Origin: Gavia stellata
Taxonomy: Eukaryota > Chordata > Aves > Gaviiformes > Gaviidae
Direction: 5' to 3'
Length of the DNA: 64,000 nt
Assembly: GCF_030936135.1 (NCBI RefSeq)
Contig: NC_082596.1
Location: 15,724,155 to 15,788,154, forward strand
Part shown: positions 1-12,600 of the stretch, piece by piece
How the letters are laid out: the number at the start of each line of letters is the position of its first letter
Position numbering within the stretch: the stretch's first letter is position 1
Notes under the pieces: generated by a model
Database searches by the model: none
What the model was told of the DNA's origin: nothing
Seen by the model: the letters and a program-made list of their open reading frames with translations, nothing else
Made by a program: the position numbers and the translations under genes

Positions 1-2587
1 TGGTAATAATTCAATGCACAATAAAGAAAAGGGTAAATCTAAGAATGGGCTGACGTTTCCTTTTTGCAGTGTACAAAATTCTTCAAAGGTAGCGATATCT
101 CTAATCAGTAAGTAGCAAAATGCAACCAGTCTGCAATAACGTACAGCATATTATAATGTGACATGAGAAGAATGAAGTGAGATACCTGTGGCCTTTCTGA
201 CACAGGAAAAATACTAGAAAATGTAGCTGAATACAGTTTTTCACCAGACTCTAAGGAATAGTTGGTAGATGGATGTTGGAAATGGGCATTTTTCATAATA
301 ATCCTATGTTTGAAACATCCTGACCGTAGAAATATAGTATAAAATTAGTTCCAGGAGAATAAACCTAGCAAAGGTAACAGATGCTTGTTTCCTTTATCAG
401 GATCCCTCAATTTTAAAAACTTGACCGCTAGGTTGAGCTGAATTAACATGTGTTTAAAATGAATGAAAAATATGTCCCTTTCCCAGTTAGAAAAAAATCA
501 CACAGTACAGGTATTCAAAAATGAAATGCATCTATGGCTTTGAAATGATTGTTTTCTTTCTACAACAGCTTCTTGAAAATGTCATGTGAGATTAGATCTG
601 TATGCTGTTGTGTTGGTAAGCATACGAACCCCCTGCAAAGGGCGCTCTTCGTTCCGAGAGCTTACAGTCTCAGGCAAGGTTTTCAAAGACAGCTGCTCAT
701 TTGTGATACCATTAAAAAAGTTCTTACTTTCAGAAAGCATTGGGTACGTACTGTTAGAAAACCAGGGTCCTTAGAGGAGTCTCCAGCTGGGCATCAAAAA
801 TTATACAGGTAACGAGGAAGAGTAAGTGCTTCTAAAACCCTGTCTTCAAAAGACAAAGTGAGAAGAGAAGAAGAAGAAGAAATGGGCTAGATCACCACTA
901 AATCCTCAGTTTGCTTGCTCTAAATGCAGAGCTTAAGAGAATTACAACTTTTCCCTTGGTCAGTGTCACCAGTTGTGTCCAGACTGGCTCTGCTAGGTGT
1001 CCTGCATGGCTCGAAGTGGTTGTGCTCACTCTGCGGTGTGGATGGAGCTCAGATTGGGACCAGTCCCTGTTTCTCCTCATTCACGGGTTTCTGTCTGAAG
1101 GGCCAGCTGGCTCATTTCAAACTTAAGCACGAGTACAAGCCAACAGCTTAGACAATGTGAATGATTGGGGAATTTCAGCACGAGTGCAATCCTGAGGCCT
1201 GACCTGATATAATTAGCCAGTTTACCCATTTTATTTTAGTCCTTCAACTCTGCCGCTAGGCAAGGTATTTTCCATTGCTTGGGAGAGCTTTTCAAATTTT
1301 TCCGTCTTTGCAGCAGACAAGCTATTTAACCTCAAAAAAAGTCCTTTTTCTCCTTTGTGAGACAGGCCCATCTGTTGATGCTACACAGATGGGAGATATC
1401 CTCCAGTTCACCTGGAGTCAAACACTTTTGAGGTGAGGTACCAGTTTGCTTCTCTCCAAGTTTAAAACCTCCCCCAGATTTGCCCTTTATCTTCATACCT
1501 GCTTAATGTCACCATTGCTCTCTTTTCTGTCCTGGGGGATGCAGTCAGTTATCTGTCTAGACCAGATGAAGGCTCAGAACCTTCCTGTCCATTCTTTCAT
1601 GGAATAAAACTGTTGCTGGGTCCCAAATGTGCATCTTTCTCAGGCCACTACTGACGTGGGTATCTATCTCATGTAGTAGATGACGGTAAGTGGTGGTGGG
1701 ATCATGGCACTAGAGAACCTTGAGAATAAAAGCAAGGCAGCTGTAAAAACAGGAATCAAAAGTAGCATCGTAATCAGGCGAATATGCCCACATAAGGAAG
1801 GAGATAGCTAAGGAGACTGTTTTTTATTGTTCCTCTATTACACAGACCATGTTTAGACTGAGGGATAAAGTGCTCATGGCAGTCTGTGGGGGTTTTTTTA
1901 AAATCTCATTCAGCATTCTTCCAGCACCTGCTGGTTTAACATCCCATCCTTTCCCTACTTGATCAGACCTTCACGTCTATTTCTGCAAGGGTTTGGGGTT
2001 GGGAGAGGCAAATACGGGCAAACCCACAGCTTGGCAGAGCCTGTCAGCCCTCACCCCGCAGAGATGAGCCCGGCGGGCATGATTTTGAAGGGGTGAGAAG
2101 CAGAAATCCGCTGCCAGCCCGAGTTTCAGCTGATGTGAATGATGCCTTGGCAGCATCAGTATCCCATTAGCTTCACAATTTGGAATCTGGCCCAAAAAAC
2201 CCAATGATGTAGCTCTTCCCACACATACAGACACATACATTCATGCAAGAAGCAGGACATCAGCTGGAAAGGGTGCAAAGCCCACCCCGATGAGTCCCGT
2301 CTCAGCACTGCCCTGGTCAGAGATCTGGTCAGTAAAACTGGTGATGGGTGAGGGTTCCGTCAGAAACAAACCTGTGTCCAAACACACTGAAATAACATGG
2401 TGAACTTGCCTCTGTGTGGCTTCTTGGCGCCAGAGGCCAGCGTAAGCCTGTGACGGGTTTACATGCATTTTTGTGGCTACATACTGAATAAACGACTGAA
2501 TGCGCTTCAGGGTGAGCAGTCCTGCACGGGCACTCATCTTCTGTTCAGAAAGGCAGAACAGGGAACACAGATCCCCATCAGGAAATG
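1..2587. other. Intergenic unique sequence, nothing recognised
   Basis: AT-rich sequence with short, GTG-initiated or overlapping frames on both strands. No protein family, RNA gene or transposon is recognised. By vertebrate synteny this side should lead towards the 3' end of SAMD12, but no SAMD12-like C-terminal sequence was seen. A distal 3' UTR cannot be excluded. Confidence 0.6.
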
Positions 2588-2935
2588 TATAATCATAACG
2601 TAACTTAGATTGGGAGGAACCTCTGGAGATGATTCCACTCAACCATGCTCAAAGCAGGGCCAAGTTAGGTTGTTGGGGCCTTGTCTGGTTGAGTTGAGGG
2701 TATCTCCATAGGTGGAGATCACACAAATGGGTCAGGTAACTTGTTCCAAAATTTGACCACCCTCACTAGGAAGAATTTTTTTCCTTGTATCTAACTGGAA
2801 TGTCTCTTGTTGCATCTTGTGTCCATTACCTCTTGTCCTTTTGCTGTGCATCTCAAAGAAGAGTTTGGGTGGAGGGGAGGAGAAGTCACAAGTAACCTCC
2901 ACACATTCCTCCTTTATAGTGTGATCCCCTTACAG
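2588..2935 (-). mobile_element. CR1 LINE 3' fragment, minus orientation
   Basis: The + strand reads as the reverse complement of a CR1 3' end: a decayed octamer tail (AATCATAACG), then GGAACCTCTGGAGATGATTC, TGCTCAAAGCAGGGCCAA, GGGCCTTGTCTGGTTGAG, GTTCCAAAATTTGACCACCC and CATTACCTCTTGTCC. These are hallmark antisense CR1 blocks in that order. Divergence is moderate and no frame is open. The right boundary is uncertain. Confidence 0.85.
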
Positions 2936-5900
2936 CTTTGCAAGGGCTTTCAGGCAAGGAATAGCAGCCACCAAAATTGAGTGTGCTTTACTGCTTTTAG
3001 CAGGGAAAGAGAAACTCTCTGCAACCTCCTAATTATCTTACAGGGTCTGAAGCGGGGAAGGAAGTGGGTGAGCTGTTTTCACATCTCCTATGCAGCAATG
3101 GCCAACTCTTGCCATCTTGGCCAGCAGAAATGGTGAGGGAACATCAGCCCCTACTTCGGCATTTGGCAGAGCCTTTCCAGCGTTTGGCTATCAAGCCTTT
3201 AGGAATTAATGCAAGCCCAACCAAACCGAAAAGCCTGCTCTCTGGGACTCAGACTAGAGGAAGAGTAAGCAGTGCTTTCACATGAGGCAATAAAATTCAA
3301 GTAGGATTTGTTAAATCATACAAATGATTGCTGGTCTGCGCTTTATATTTATCTAAGGGATTGATTAAGCACTGAACTTTTTGGTTGATGAATAAAGCTG
3401 ATTAAAAAAGTACCAGGATCATAATGGATATTCTAGGAGTAGTTTGTCTTTACAGCAGAAGTACATTTACCCAGCTCAAACATGACTTTTTTGATTTTAG
3501 TTGAAATACATGGTAATTCCATTGCTCTGTTCTGTACTCACTGTCCGGTTTTGGTTTTCTGTTTTGTTTCTTGCAGCCCCAGCAGAGAGCTCTCCATAAA
3601 CATTTCCAGCCTCTAAAGCTGCTGTCCTGCCACTTGATATGAAAGTGAAATTTCCTTCATGAAAAAAAACCATAACAAATGGCACTGCCAGAAGGTGACC
3701 ATGGAGGATTGAAGACAAACTTGAAGTAGTATCATCCCACTGAAGAGGATGCATTCTGGGAAGACCTGGTTTGCTGTGGAGTAAAAATGTGGTGCATAAT
3801 ACCCAGTGCTAATTTGTTGAAAATGGTCATTGACAGACCTTTAGCTGGAAAATTTCTTCCAGTTTTCATCACTGTGCATAACTTTTGGGTTCCCTTTAGG
3901 GGACTGTCTATGCCCTTCACTAGAAGTCCTGTTTTAGCATGGCAACTACTGGATTCTTTTATTATGTATGCAGATGGCATGATGTTTTAGGAAAAACTTA
4001 CAGCAATTCTCTAATCTCAGTGGATATGTTCACAATATTACACCCCGATAGGAATGTAAACGTCTTGTATATGTTAGTTTTGCAGTCTAATGGTATTCTG
4101 TTAAACAATATCAGCACTTCATACGTGCTTTCCGCACAGAACTAGCACAGTCCATATATATAATGGTCTTTTTTAAAAACACTGAGGATACGTTTCAGTA
4201 TTTGTGCTGAGACTGCATCCAAACTGAAGTCCACTACTAGCATACCTTCACCAATTCACAGTAGATTGTGTAGATAGATTTGCACGTGGCAGAGGTGTGA
4301 CTTCTTTTATTGAGACTTAGAGAACAGCTGTCACAGAGGTAGCCAAGAACAGGGTAGTAGGTTGAATGAGCTGTAGGACACTGGGTCTGCTCTCCCTCTC
4401 ATCCGCCAGATAGCAAAGGTTCTCATTTCTAGTGTGCCGATGTGTTTTCTTACTCAGCGAGGGAGAGGCAAGGGAGAGAGCCTTTCTCAGAAATGTGTGT
4501 GACCCTGGGTTTGATCTACGATAAAACCAGAATAAACTGGAAGAATTCAGGTTCTTTATGCTGCCCACCATTTATGTTTTGGGCAGGACTGGGGAATCGT
4601 AGTCCAAACCAAACTCTCTGAATAAGGTAAAGTATAAAACTATACTTCTAAGGAGCAAGACTCTCCCTTTGGAGAGGGCAGACTTCTTCATTAACTTTTT
4701 CCACTTTCTATCCAAAACAGTATTTTGGTAGGAACTGGGAATAAGCAAATGGTTCCAATAAGCCTTTCAATATACTGTAGCAGGCTCAAGACTGTTGCAT
4801 TCAATCCGAACATTGTTTTTTGTTCAGTCTCTGAATGGCTGGCCTCATCACTGGTTGTATCACAGCTGGCTGTGGTACTGTTTTCTTCCATGGGGACTCA
4901 GTGGGATTAGTGTCTGTCCCTCACATCAGGACCTTCTTGACACACTCTTTATAATGAACTGATGCCATCAACATACTGAGAGAACTTATGTATTTGTTCC
5001 TTCTTTCTTTAAAATCAAAGGTAGCTTTTTTGTGTATTTAAAGACCTTCACTCTCTCCAGCCTGATAGACAGGTACTACTGAGTTGCTGTTAGCGTATAC
5101 GCCAAACTGTGGGTGAGACACCATACTGGTGTGACGATGCAGCGATGGAGAGAACGTGCAACTACATCAAGTCAAAGGGACCATTTTAGAGGAATCTCCT
5201 GTGTTATAATTCTTAAAAACCGTTGTACAGTTCATTGCTAGAGAATGGAAGGTCAACCACTGAGGGTGCCCGTACAAACAGATAAATATCTTTAGGGCTT
5301 AATTTTTTTTCAGATGGGTATGGGCTTAGGTTTCAGCTCTCCACCCATCTCAAATTCAGCATATTGGATATTTCGATAGTACTCAGCCCAAAAGCAAATT
5401 ATTTTTACTGATGACCAAGATTTTCAGAAGTCGCTAGTGATTTCTCATGATTTGGGTCTTTCCATGGGTTCTCAGATGGAGCTCCCAAGAATTACAAAGC
5501 AGTAAGCTTCTACATTCTCTTTCTGAAAATCCCGGTCCCTAATTTTAAATTAATTGGTGTAAAAATTCTCCTTAAGACATAAGAATCTTTGCCAATGGCA
5601 ACATTTGCACTTTTTAGAGCTTTTCATAGGGTTGCAGGTTGGAATCTGATACCAAGAGACCCAGCCATGTGCATGGCACAGGTCCACTGTAAGCTTCAGC
5701 AAATTTTACAGCTCTTTCTGCTACGGGTTTTAAAAATGCGCTCTGGCAACTGACATCAATTTCATGTTGGTACAGCAATTATAAAACCCCATTTTGATAT
5801 AAGTTATTTTAAAAAGAAGAAGAATGCTATACTTTACAGTAGGAATTCTCTTTTTTTACTACCCAGTGAAAAAATCCGGAATAATTTGAATGATAACAGA

Positions 5901-8229
5901 AGAGTTTATCAGAGAGTGTTATCTTAAAAGGGTGTACGAGAAGAAGTTGAGTTAGGCAGAGAGCCACTAGAAGCATTTTTTGTATCAATGTTAGTTTTGA
6001 ACATCTTCCAGTACATGGGCATGAATTTAGATGTGTGCACTTCTCCTGTTAAAACAGTTTGTTTTAAAAGCTTCCCAGGATTTTAGCTATGGTGACCTAG
6101 AAAAGCAGTGTTATAGGCCCTGAGAAATGTGAAAATCAAGTCCAGACTCTTGCGTAGCCAGACTCGGTGAGAAGTCTGCTGTAGGTGCCTATCGGACAAA
6201 TCTCCTTTGAAGCTGGTGTAGGTCTCCATCCTACAGCCAGCCTGTGCATGTGGGTAACTGCAAGCATAGTTCCCCCGAGCCCTGTGACACTTCTCACGTG
6301 CGTAACTGTCTGCCAGAGCCATAAGGAAATAACTGTACTTTTCGGCTTGTATTTAACTATTCATCATGTTTGGATTTTTTAATCACTGTTATTCTCCCAA
6401 AGTAGGCCATGCTTCCTCAGGGATATTTATGAAATTGTTCTACATCTCCTGAACAACTATCTGGATCCCAGCGTATTCTTCTGAAAACTTTTTAATATAA
6501 ATAAACATGTGGGAGAGATTTTTGTTATTATGAATGGGGGCAGGTACTGTGTTCCCGGAAAGGCTATTGAGTGCAGACAATCAAGTCTATTGCATTTTTT
6601 ATGCCGAACACCTTATTAATAGCAGACACATCCGCTTTTGCCTGGGTCGCAGGAACAGTTCAGGGGAAAGAATGCTTTATCTCTAGTCAATAAATCATTT
6701 ATGTCGAGAGTGCCAAAGACCAAGTCAACATGAAAGGGAGCGAATAAGTTATTCCGGCAAAGGAAGTGAATTTAAATATGCTCAGAGCCATTAGTTCAGT
6801 GCAAAAGAGTGGGAGACTAATGCTATTTTCATAAAACAGCAATTATCAGCCCTGTGGAGATAGATAAATTTGCAAAGGCCAGTGCTGCCATTACATTGAT
6901 CACTAGTTATTATCTCTGAAACAAAACGGTATTGCCATCAGGACACTGTTCCCCGTGTGCAGACCTGCAGCCTTCCTCCCATGCCTGGTGCCTCTCCCTG
7001 CTGCCGCGCTCGCCGCGTTTCTTTGTGTCAAGAAAGGTTGCAGCATCGGACCCCGCTAAGAAACACTGACAGAGACTCAGCCATCTCAAGCGCTTCAAAC
7101 TGAGAAGTCCTGCACCAGAGACCTGAAGGAATTGCTCGGCCCAGAAAACACACTGCAGCTGAAAGCATCCTTTGCGCTGTTTTGTTCCTTGGTTTTTTCG
7201 CCTGCATGGCTTTCTGTGCCTGAACACCCACCATTTATTCTGTTAAGGGAAATAGAGCCTTCCAGGAGGGGAGTTAGAAAAAGCCCCATGAGCTCTTTGG
7301 TTTTGCCCGCCCAGCTGCATGGCCATGCTCTGCCGGTGGGTTCATCCCTCCTGTCTGTTCTTTAGGGTAAGTGTTGTCACTCGACAGCAGCTGCAGCGTC
7401 ACTGAGGAAATCAAACCATTAAAAATTACAAAATCCTGGTTTTGTTTTGCCCTGAATTTTCAGAAAACCCCAGGCCAGACACCCGACAGACTGACATTGG
7501 CACTACTCCATCAAAGCCTCTGGAGATGTGTTGATTAGTGCCAGCCACGGAGCCAGGCCTGGGGTTGTTTTTTGTCATCACTAAAACTAACCTCCCTCCA
7601 CCCGCCACAAAGCCACAAGATCTCAGTTATTCAAAATCATCTCAGGCAAGCAAAGTAAACTCCTGCATCTTTCACATCAGTCCCCTTTTAACAACTAACA
7701 TCTCTGCCATCAGTCTCCTTGAATGGCCCCGTTGCAGGACTGTGCTGCAATTGACCCTGGTATATATAGACTGTGGTCAATAAGATTTTAATTTAAAAAG
7801 AAAAGGTCCTCTGGTATAATTAAAATTGATGGGTCGGGGGAAAGTACTACCAGCATTACCTGCAACCTCCTATAGTAAAATTCAGGAGAGTTATCTGGAG
7901 TGCAAAAAAACCCACCAACTCAACGTGTATGGGTGATTAGGCAGGCTCATGAGGATAAATCAGCAAGTAAGAAAAGTAGACGTTTCATGAGGGAAGCCAA
8001 AAAATGCATGGGAAGTCAGTAGCCAATAGGTTAGGGCTGGTTAGACCAAAGGCTTTATATATATATATCTTAATAAATACTGTCTTAGCAAAGCTAAGTG
8101 ATGTTACACAGGCACAGCACAGTGATTACTCACAGTACATGCAAAAACCAACAAATATTCTTGTTTTGTACTTGAAAGCAGTAGAAGGAGGGAGTCAGAT
8201 TGCACGTTAAAATGTAATTCCTCCTACTC
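2936..8229. other. Intergenic unique sequence, with a possible conserved non-coding stretch at 6.58-6.90 kb
   Basis: No gene seen. Frames are short and shadow one another. The AT-rich stretch at about 6,580-6,900 has clustered TTATTAAT, CAATAAATCATTTATG and TTTGCAAAG motifs, typical of deeply conserved enhancers. The region from 7.9 kb onwards may already belong to the ancient LINE. Confidence 0.5.
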
Positions 8230-9625
8230 CATCAGTAATTACGGGTAATATTAAGCAGCAACTATCCAAACATATTTTTAAATTTGGAGAACCATTAACT
8301 GAATCCAAAAGTGAAGGGAAACTTGCCGAGGACTCCTCAGAACCGAAAAGCATAAAAGCAGCTTCAAATGACACCAAAAACCCAGTAATTCAAAAGAATG
8401 AGTGATTTGACCCAGAAAACTGTACGTTCATTAGCTTCCTATCAGTCTTAGGCAAAATCATGGAAAGGTTGATATGGCACAATCGTTAAAGCAATTAAAA
8501 ATTGATACAACCCTCCAAATGATTTTTATAGAAATGTATCATGCCAAATAAACTTGCTATCATTTTTTGTGATATCAAAGGCTTGTTGATAAAAACCTCT
8601 GCTGGCATACTATACTTAGCCTCCTATAGATCATTTGATTCTGATAACAAAATAGCACAATGCAAAATCAATATCACACATATTAAGTGGATTAAAACTG
8701 ATTACAGGCTATATCACAAAAAATAGCTGTAAATATGAAATTATCAACAGCAAGTCTATTTCTAATAAGCTGCTCCCAAGGTATGCCCGATTTTCAATAT
8801 TCCTCCCAGGGAAAGAGAAGACTACTGTTGGCAACAGCCAGAGATGACAAAAACAGGGGCACAGTAAATAATGATAATATGGAGCAGGTCAGTGGTAGAG
8901 AGTAACCTGGAGGATGGCAAAGTCGGAAATCCAGGAGAGATGACAGCAAGTCCAACTTAGAGGCATGGGGAGTATGTCTGGAATAATATAGTGGCTGTGA
9001 AGGTGTGATAAATAATCCCTTCAACGTCAGCCCCAGAGGTGCTCTTGCCAGCTGGGATGTAGCACCTGGCAATAGCGATGCCGTTCCAGTGTGTTTGGTT
9101 ACTGCCTGTCTTTCAAAAAGGGTATTGACAACTTGGAAAGATTATTTTCAATAGCTCCCAGTGTCATTCAAGGGCAGGAAAACAGGTCTTATTACAGTGT
9201 CAGACTAATGAAGCTCAAGCTATTAATTTATCAGAGGCAATTTGAAGAGGTGACTTGATCTCCATCTGCAATCACAATCTTCTACCTGGGCAGGGAGTGC
9301 TGTCTGAAGGCAGGTAGCTCTTTTATTTAGAAGAAAAGGGAATGATGTGCTCTACTGGTTGGAAACTGATTTCAGGCTAGAAATTATGTGCAAATGCTCA
9401 ACAGGGAGGATAATTACCCGTGGAGACAACTTACTTAGTTACCTGGCATGTTCTTCATCACATAAAGTCTTTAAATGTATGCAGAGTATTTTTCTAAGTC
9501 AATAAGCTCTACCTCAAACTGAAATCCAGGCTCGGTGCAGCAATTACTGGATGAGGTTATTAGGCGTGTGTTATGCAAGGATTAGACTAGAACATCAGAT
9601 GTAAACTTCTAAATTAAAAATATCT
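8230..9625 (+). mobile_element. Ancient CR1/L3-like LINE, decayed, about 1.4 kb
   Basis: Despite heavy decay, blocks of an old amniote CR1 consensus known from turtles and crocodilians appear in the right order. They are a 'tcttaggcaaaatcatggaa' block at about 8,450, 'atcatgccaaataaacttgc' near 8,540, 'gtaaataatgataatatgga' near 8,865, 'gaagaggtgacttgatct' at 9,244 and 'ttggaaactgatttcaggct' near 9,360. The 3' signature 'gtgttatgcaaggattagac' follows near 9,570. The frame is destroyed by many stops. It may begin earlier, near 7.9 kb, where the match is weaker. Confidence 0.75.
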
Positions 9626-12600
9626 TAAAGTTTCCAATATTACAGGAAGGCAGGGCAACCTATATCCATTTTTTCACACAAAATGGTCTTAATTTAAACA
9701 GCTTATATGAACAGAGCTGTGCTTGCCAGCATTTGGTCTGAACATCGGTAGGTCTGCTTGCAGTTGCAAGGTCCTTCTGCACATAATTAAAGGAAGAAAA
9801 CCGAACAAGAAAGGACAACACTAACCCTTGGACACATAGAGAAAGTCTGTTGTCTTTCATTAATAACAGCCTGAGACAAAATGATGCACTCAAATGATGG
9901 GGCCAAGTGGAAGTGTAGTCTGAGCAAGGAATAACAACTGTGGGCTTGCCTCTTAATTAAGGAGGTAGCATCTTGCTGGCAAGAAACAGATTTTCCTGCC
10001 TTCAACAACTGTAGAGAAGCTGCAGTGCTGATTGAGAATTATATTGTATCGCTGTACAGCTGAACGCGGTACACAAGTTCCTTGCTTCAAAGACAGCAAA
10101 CTGTTCCTGCTATCATGACGAGCCCCATCGGAGCCGGTTAATAAAGCCCTAGAAGTGAAATGGCTTCAGTGGGACTACCCAGAGTAATGAGAGCTGCTCC
10201 CAGCAGGGGGTTGGGCCCTATTACTGTTGGCTGGTTTGAATGTTGTACCTTAGAAATAAGCAAAGGAGCGCTTGGCGTCTGATTCAGGTTTCACAAAACT
10301 GCTGTCGATAGGTGCGAGGCAAGTACCAACCGTTAAACCCACCTTCTATCGGGCTTCATCAGGCGGTGGGGAACAGCGCAAAGTAGGATGTACATTTTAA
10401 AGAGTAAACAGTTCATGCAGGCGAGAGAAACTATAAAAGCAATACTTACGGCAAATTGGTATTGAATCTACATCAAGAAGCTGAAACAAGAAGGGAGCTA
10501 GCTACAGCCATAGCTAAGAAGATAAAGATCTTTGGGGATTCTTCTCTAATCCAGTGTGAAATCCTAAGAAAATGAGTTTGGTCTAGATTTATTGTTTAAA
10601 GAACATTGGTACATGCCGACCGTCTGTCAAATAAATTCTGCAGAGTCACTGGCTTCGGTGCGTGTTGGCTTACGAGTGTCCTCGTGCTGCTGAGACACCT
10701 TGCAGCTCTGGAGGAGAGCAGTCCTTAACAGGCACCTCTGGGGTCAGGCTGGACAGAGAAGAAGCTGAACTTGCAGATGACTCTGTAACGTCTGCCTCTG
10801 CCATAAAAGTAGGATTGCCAGCATCATTATAACACAGCCAGGCCGAGTCTGAGAATGTGACAAAAAGCTCCTTTCTGATTTTAATTCCAAATATATCTAA
10901 ATACTTTTTCAGAAGAAAAAAAAAAATCCTCTGTAGCTGTTGTTACATCTCTAATCACATTACTTCTATTAAGCACTTGCCTTGAAGTCATCTATTTAAT
11001 ATCATAAGTCACCAAATTAAATAGCGATACACAGGGTTTTTTTAAAGCAGGGAGATCAATATTGCAGCAAAACTGCATGTAAGCAATAAGAAGCTGTGCA
11101 GAGGAAAAAAAAACCAAACGACAATCTGCCCCATCAGATGCACAGGTGACTTGGTTGGTTGGTTTTGTTTGTTGAGAGCATGGTTTTACATCTAGACAGA
11201 GGTTTTCACTACTGAGCCAGGCTTTGGTCTCAAGACTAGTCCAGATAAAGAAATGTTTGGAGTCCTCTTACCACTTTATCAGCATCCCTTATATGCAAGA
11301 GGCTCCTTCTCTGCTTTTCCTCTGAGAATAGCACAGAGGGACATGAGCTTCCAGCCTACGCAAAGCACCTCAGCATGAGACCCAGATCTCAGCCTTCTCC
11401 CCCTGAGTCCAACGCCACTGACGGAGGGGAGGAATGGGGCCGTGCTGGGCTAACCCGCGAGCGAAGCCCGGAGTCCTGTGCCGTGCTGAGCGCTCTCTTG
11501 AAGCCATTGCAGGAGACACATTACCTTGCAGAATCGGACCCTGCGTTTCAGGGCGCAGCTGGTGTTGCTGCTGTCTGCTGGGCTTCCCCCAAAATAGAGA
11601 TGAACTGCACGGGGCAATGTCTGGCAATGGGAATGACCAGCATTTCCCCAAAGAGGCTGCGTGCTCTGAGGAGAAAACTCCTTTGCTTTGCACTAAGCTG
11701 CTGGGATACTTGGTGAGCGTAAGAGGCATATTTTTAACTTTCTTACAGTTATTGCAGAATCTGAAAGTGGCAGCGACATGCTTTGGGATGTGCTGGCTTT
11801 GTTTTCAGTTTCTTGTAGGGACTGTAGCTGTATGGACTTGCCTCACAAAATTATTTCTTTTTGACAAGTGGGGATAAGATGGGAGTAACGCCTGCCTGAC
11901 TGCACAGCGTAAACCACCAAAGGGGGCTCTAAATTCGGGCTCCTCTATTTTGAGGAGCTAAATTTAAGGTTGATTGAACCTGACTTTGGGGAGAGCAGAT
12001 AACTGACAGCTGGAATGATAGCCACACCTGAGATGTCTCCAAAGGTTGCCCCCAAATCAGTGGCCCATGTACAGAATCGGTTGTCAGGCTGCACTTGCGC
12101 ATCAGTGCTGGCAGCTGATGATGGACATGAGCTGCAGGGAGTGAGAGGGAGGCTGGGATCAAGGTCCTGGGAATCTGGTGGCCTGATGCAGGAGAGCTGG
12201 ATGCAGAAAGGCTGAGTGCAAGCCCATGGCCATGCTGTATGGTCAATACAGTTTCTTGTAGCCGGCAAGTTGTGTCTGGTCCAGCTGCCTTTGGTGTCGG
12301 TTCTGGTTTACATTCACTAAGGAAATATTCTAAGACAGTGATCTCCTTTTAATGTTAACTTGGTGGAAAATCTGGGAAAATGCCAGCACTCTAATGGTTA
12401 AAAAGCGACACACTGTTATGCCCAGTCCATCTATGGCTGAACTTTTTAAAGATGGAGCCAAATGAAGTGGCAGAAGACAAAAGTGTGCCTTTTTGTTTGA
12501 TGTACACTGCATTTCCCCAGGCATAAAAGGTGTTCATCTGTACAGCAGTGCTTTTTTCCCAAAACAAAAATTATCATGCAATCTAATTTTTAGTATGCGA

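Noticed and set aside
11370..11877. Overlapping open frames on both strands near 11.4-11.9 kb
   Set aside because: Several frames are open at once over moderately GC-rich sequence, with no consistent codon pattern, no known domain and no splice-site context that stood out.
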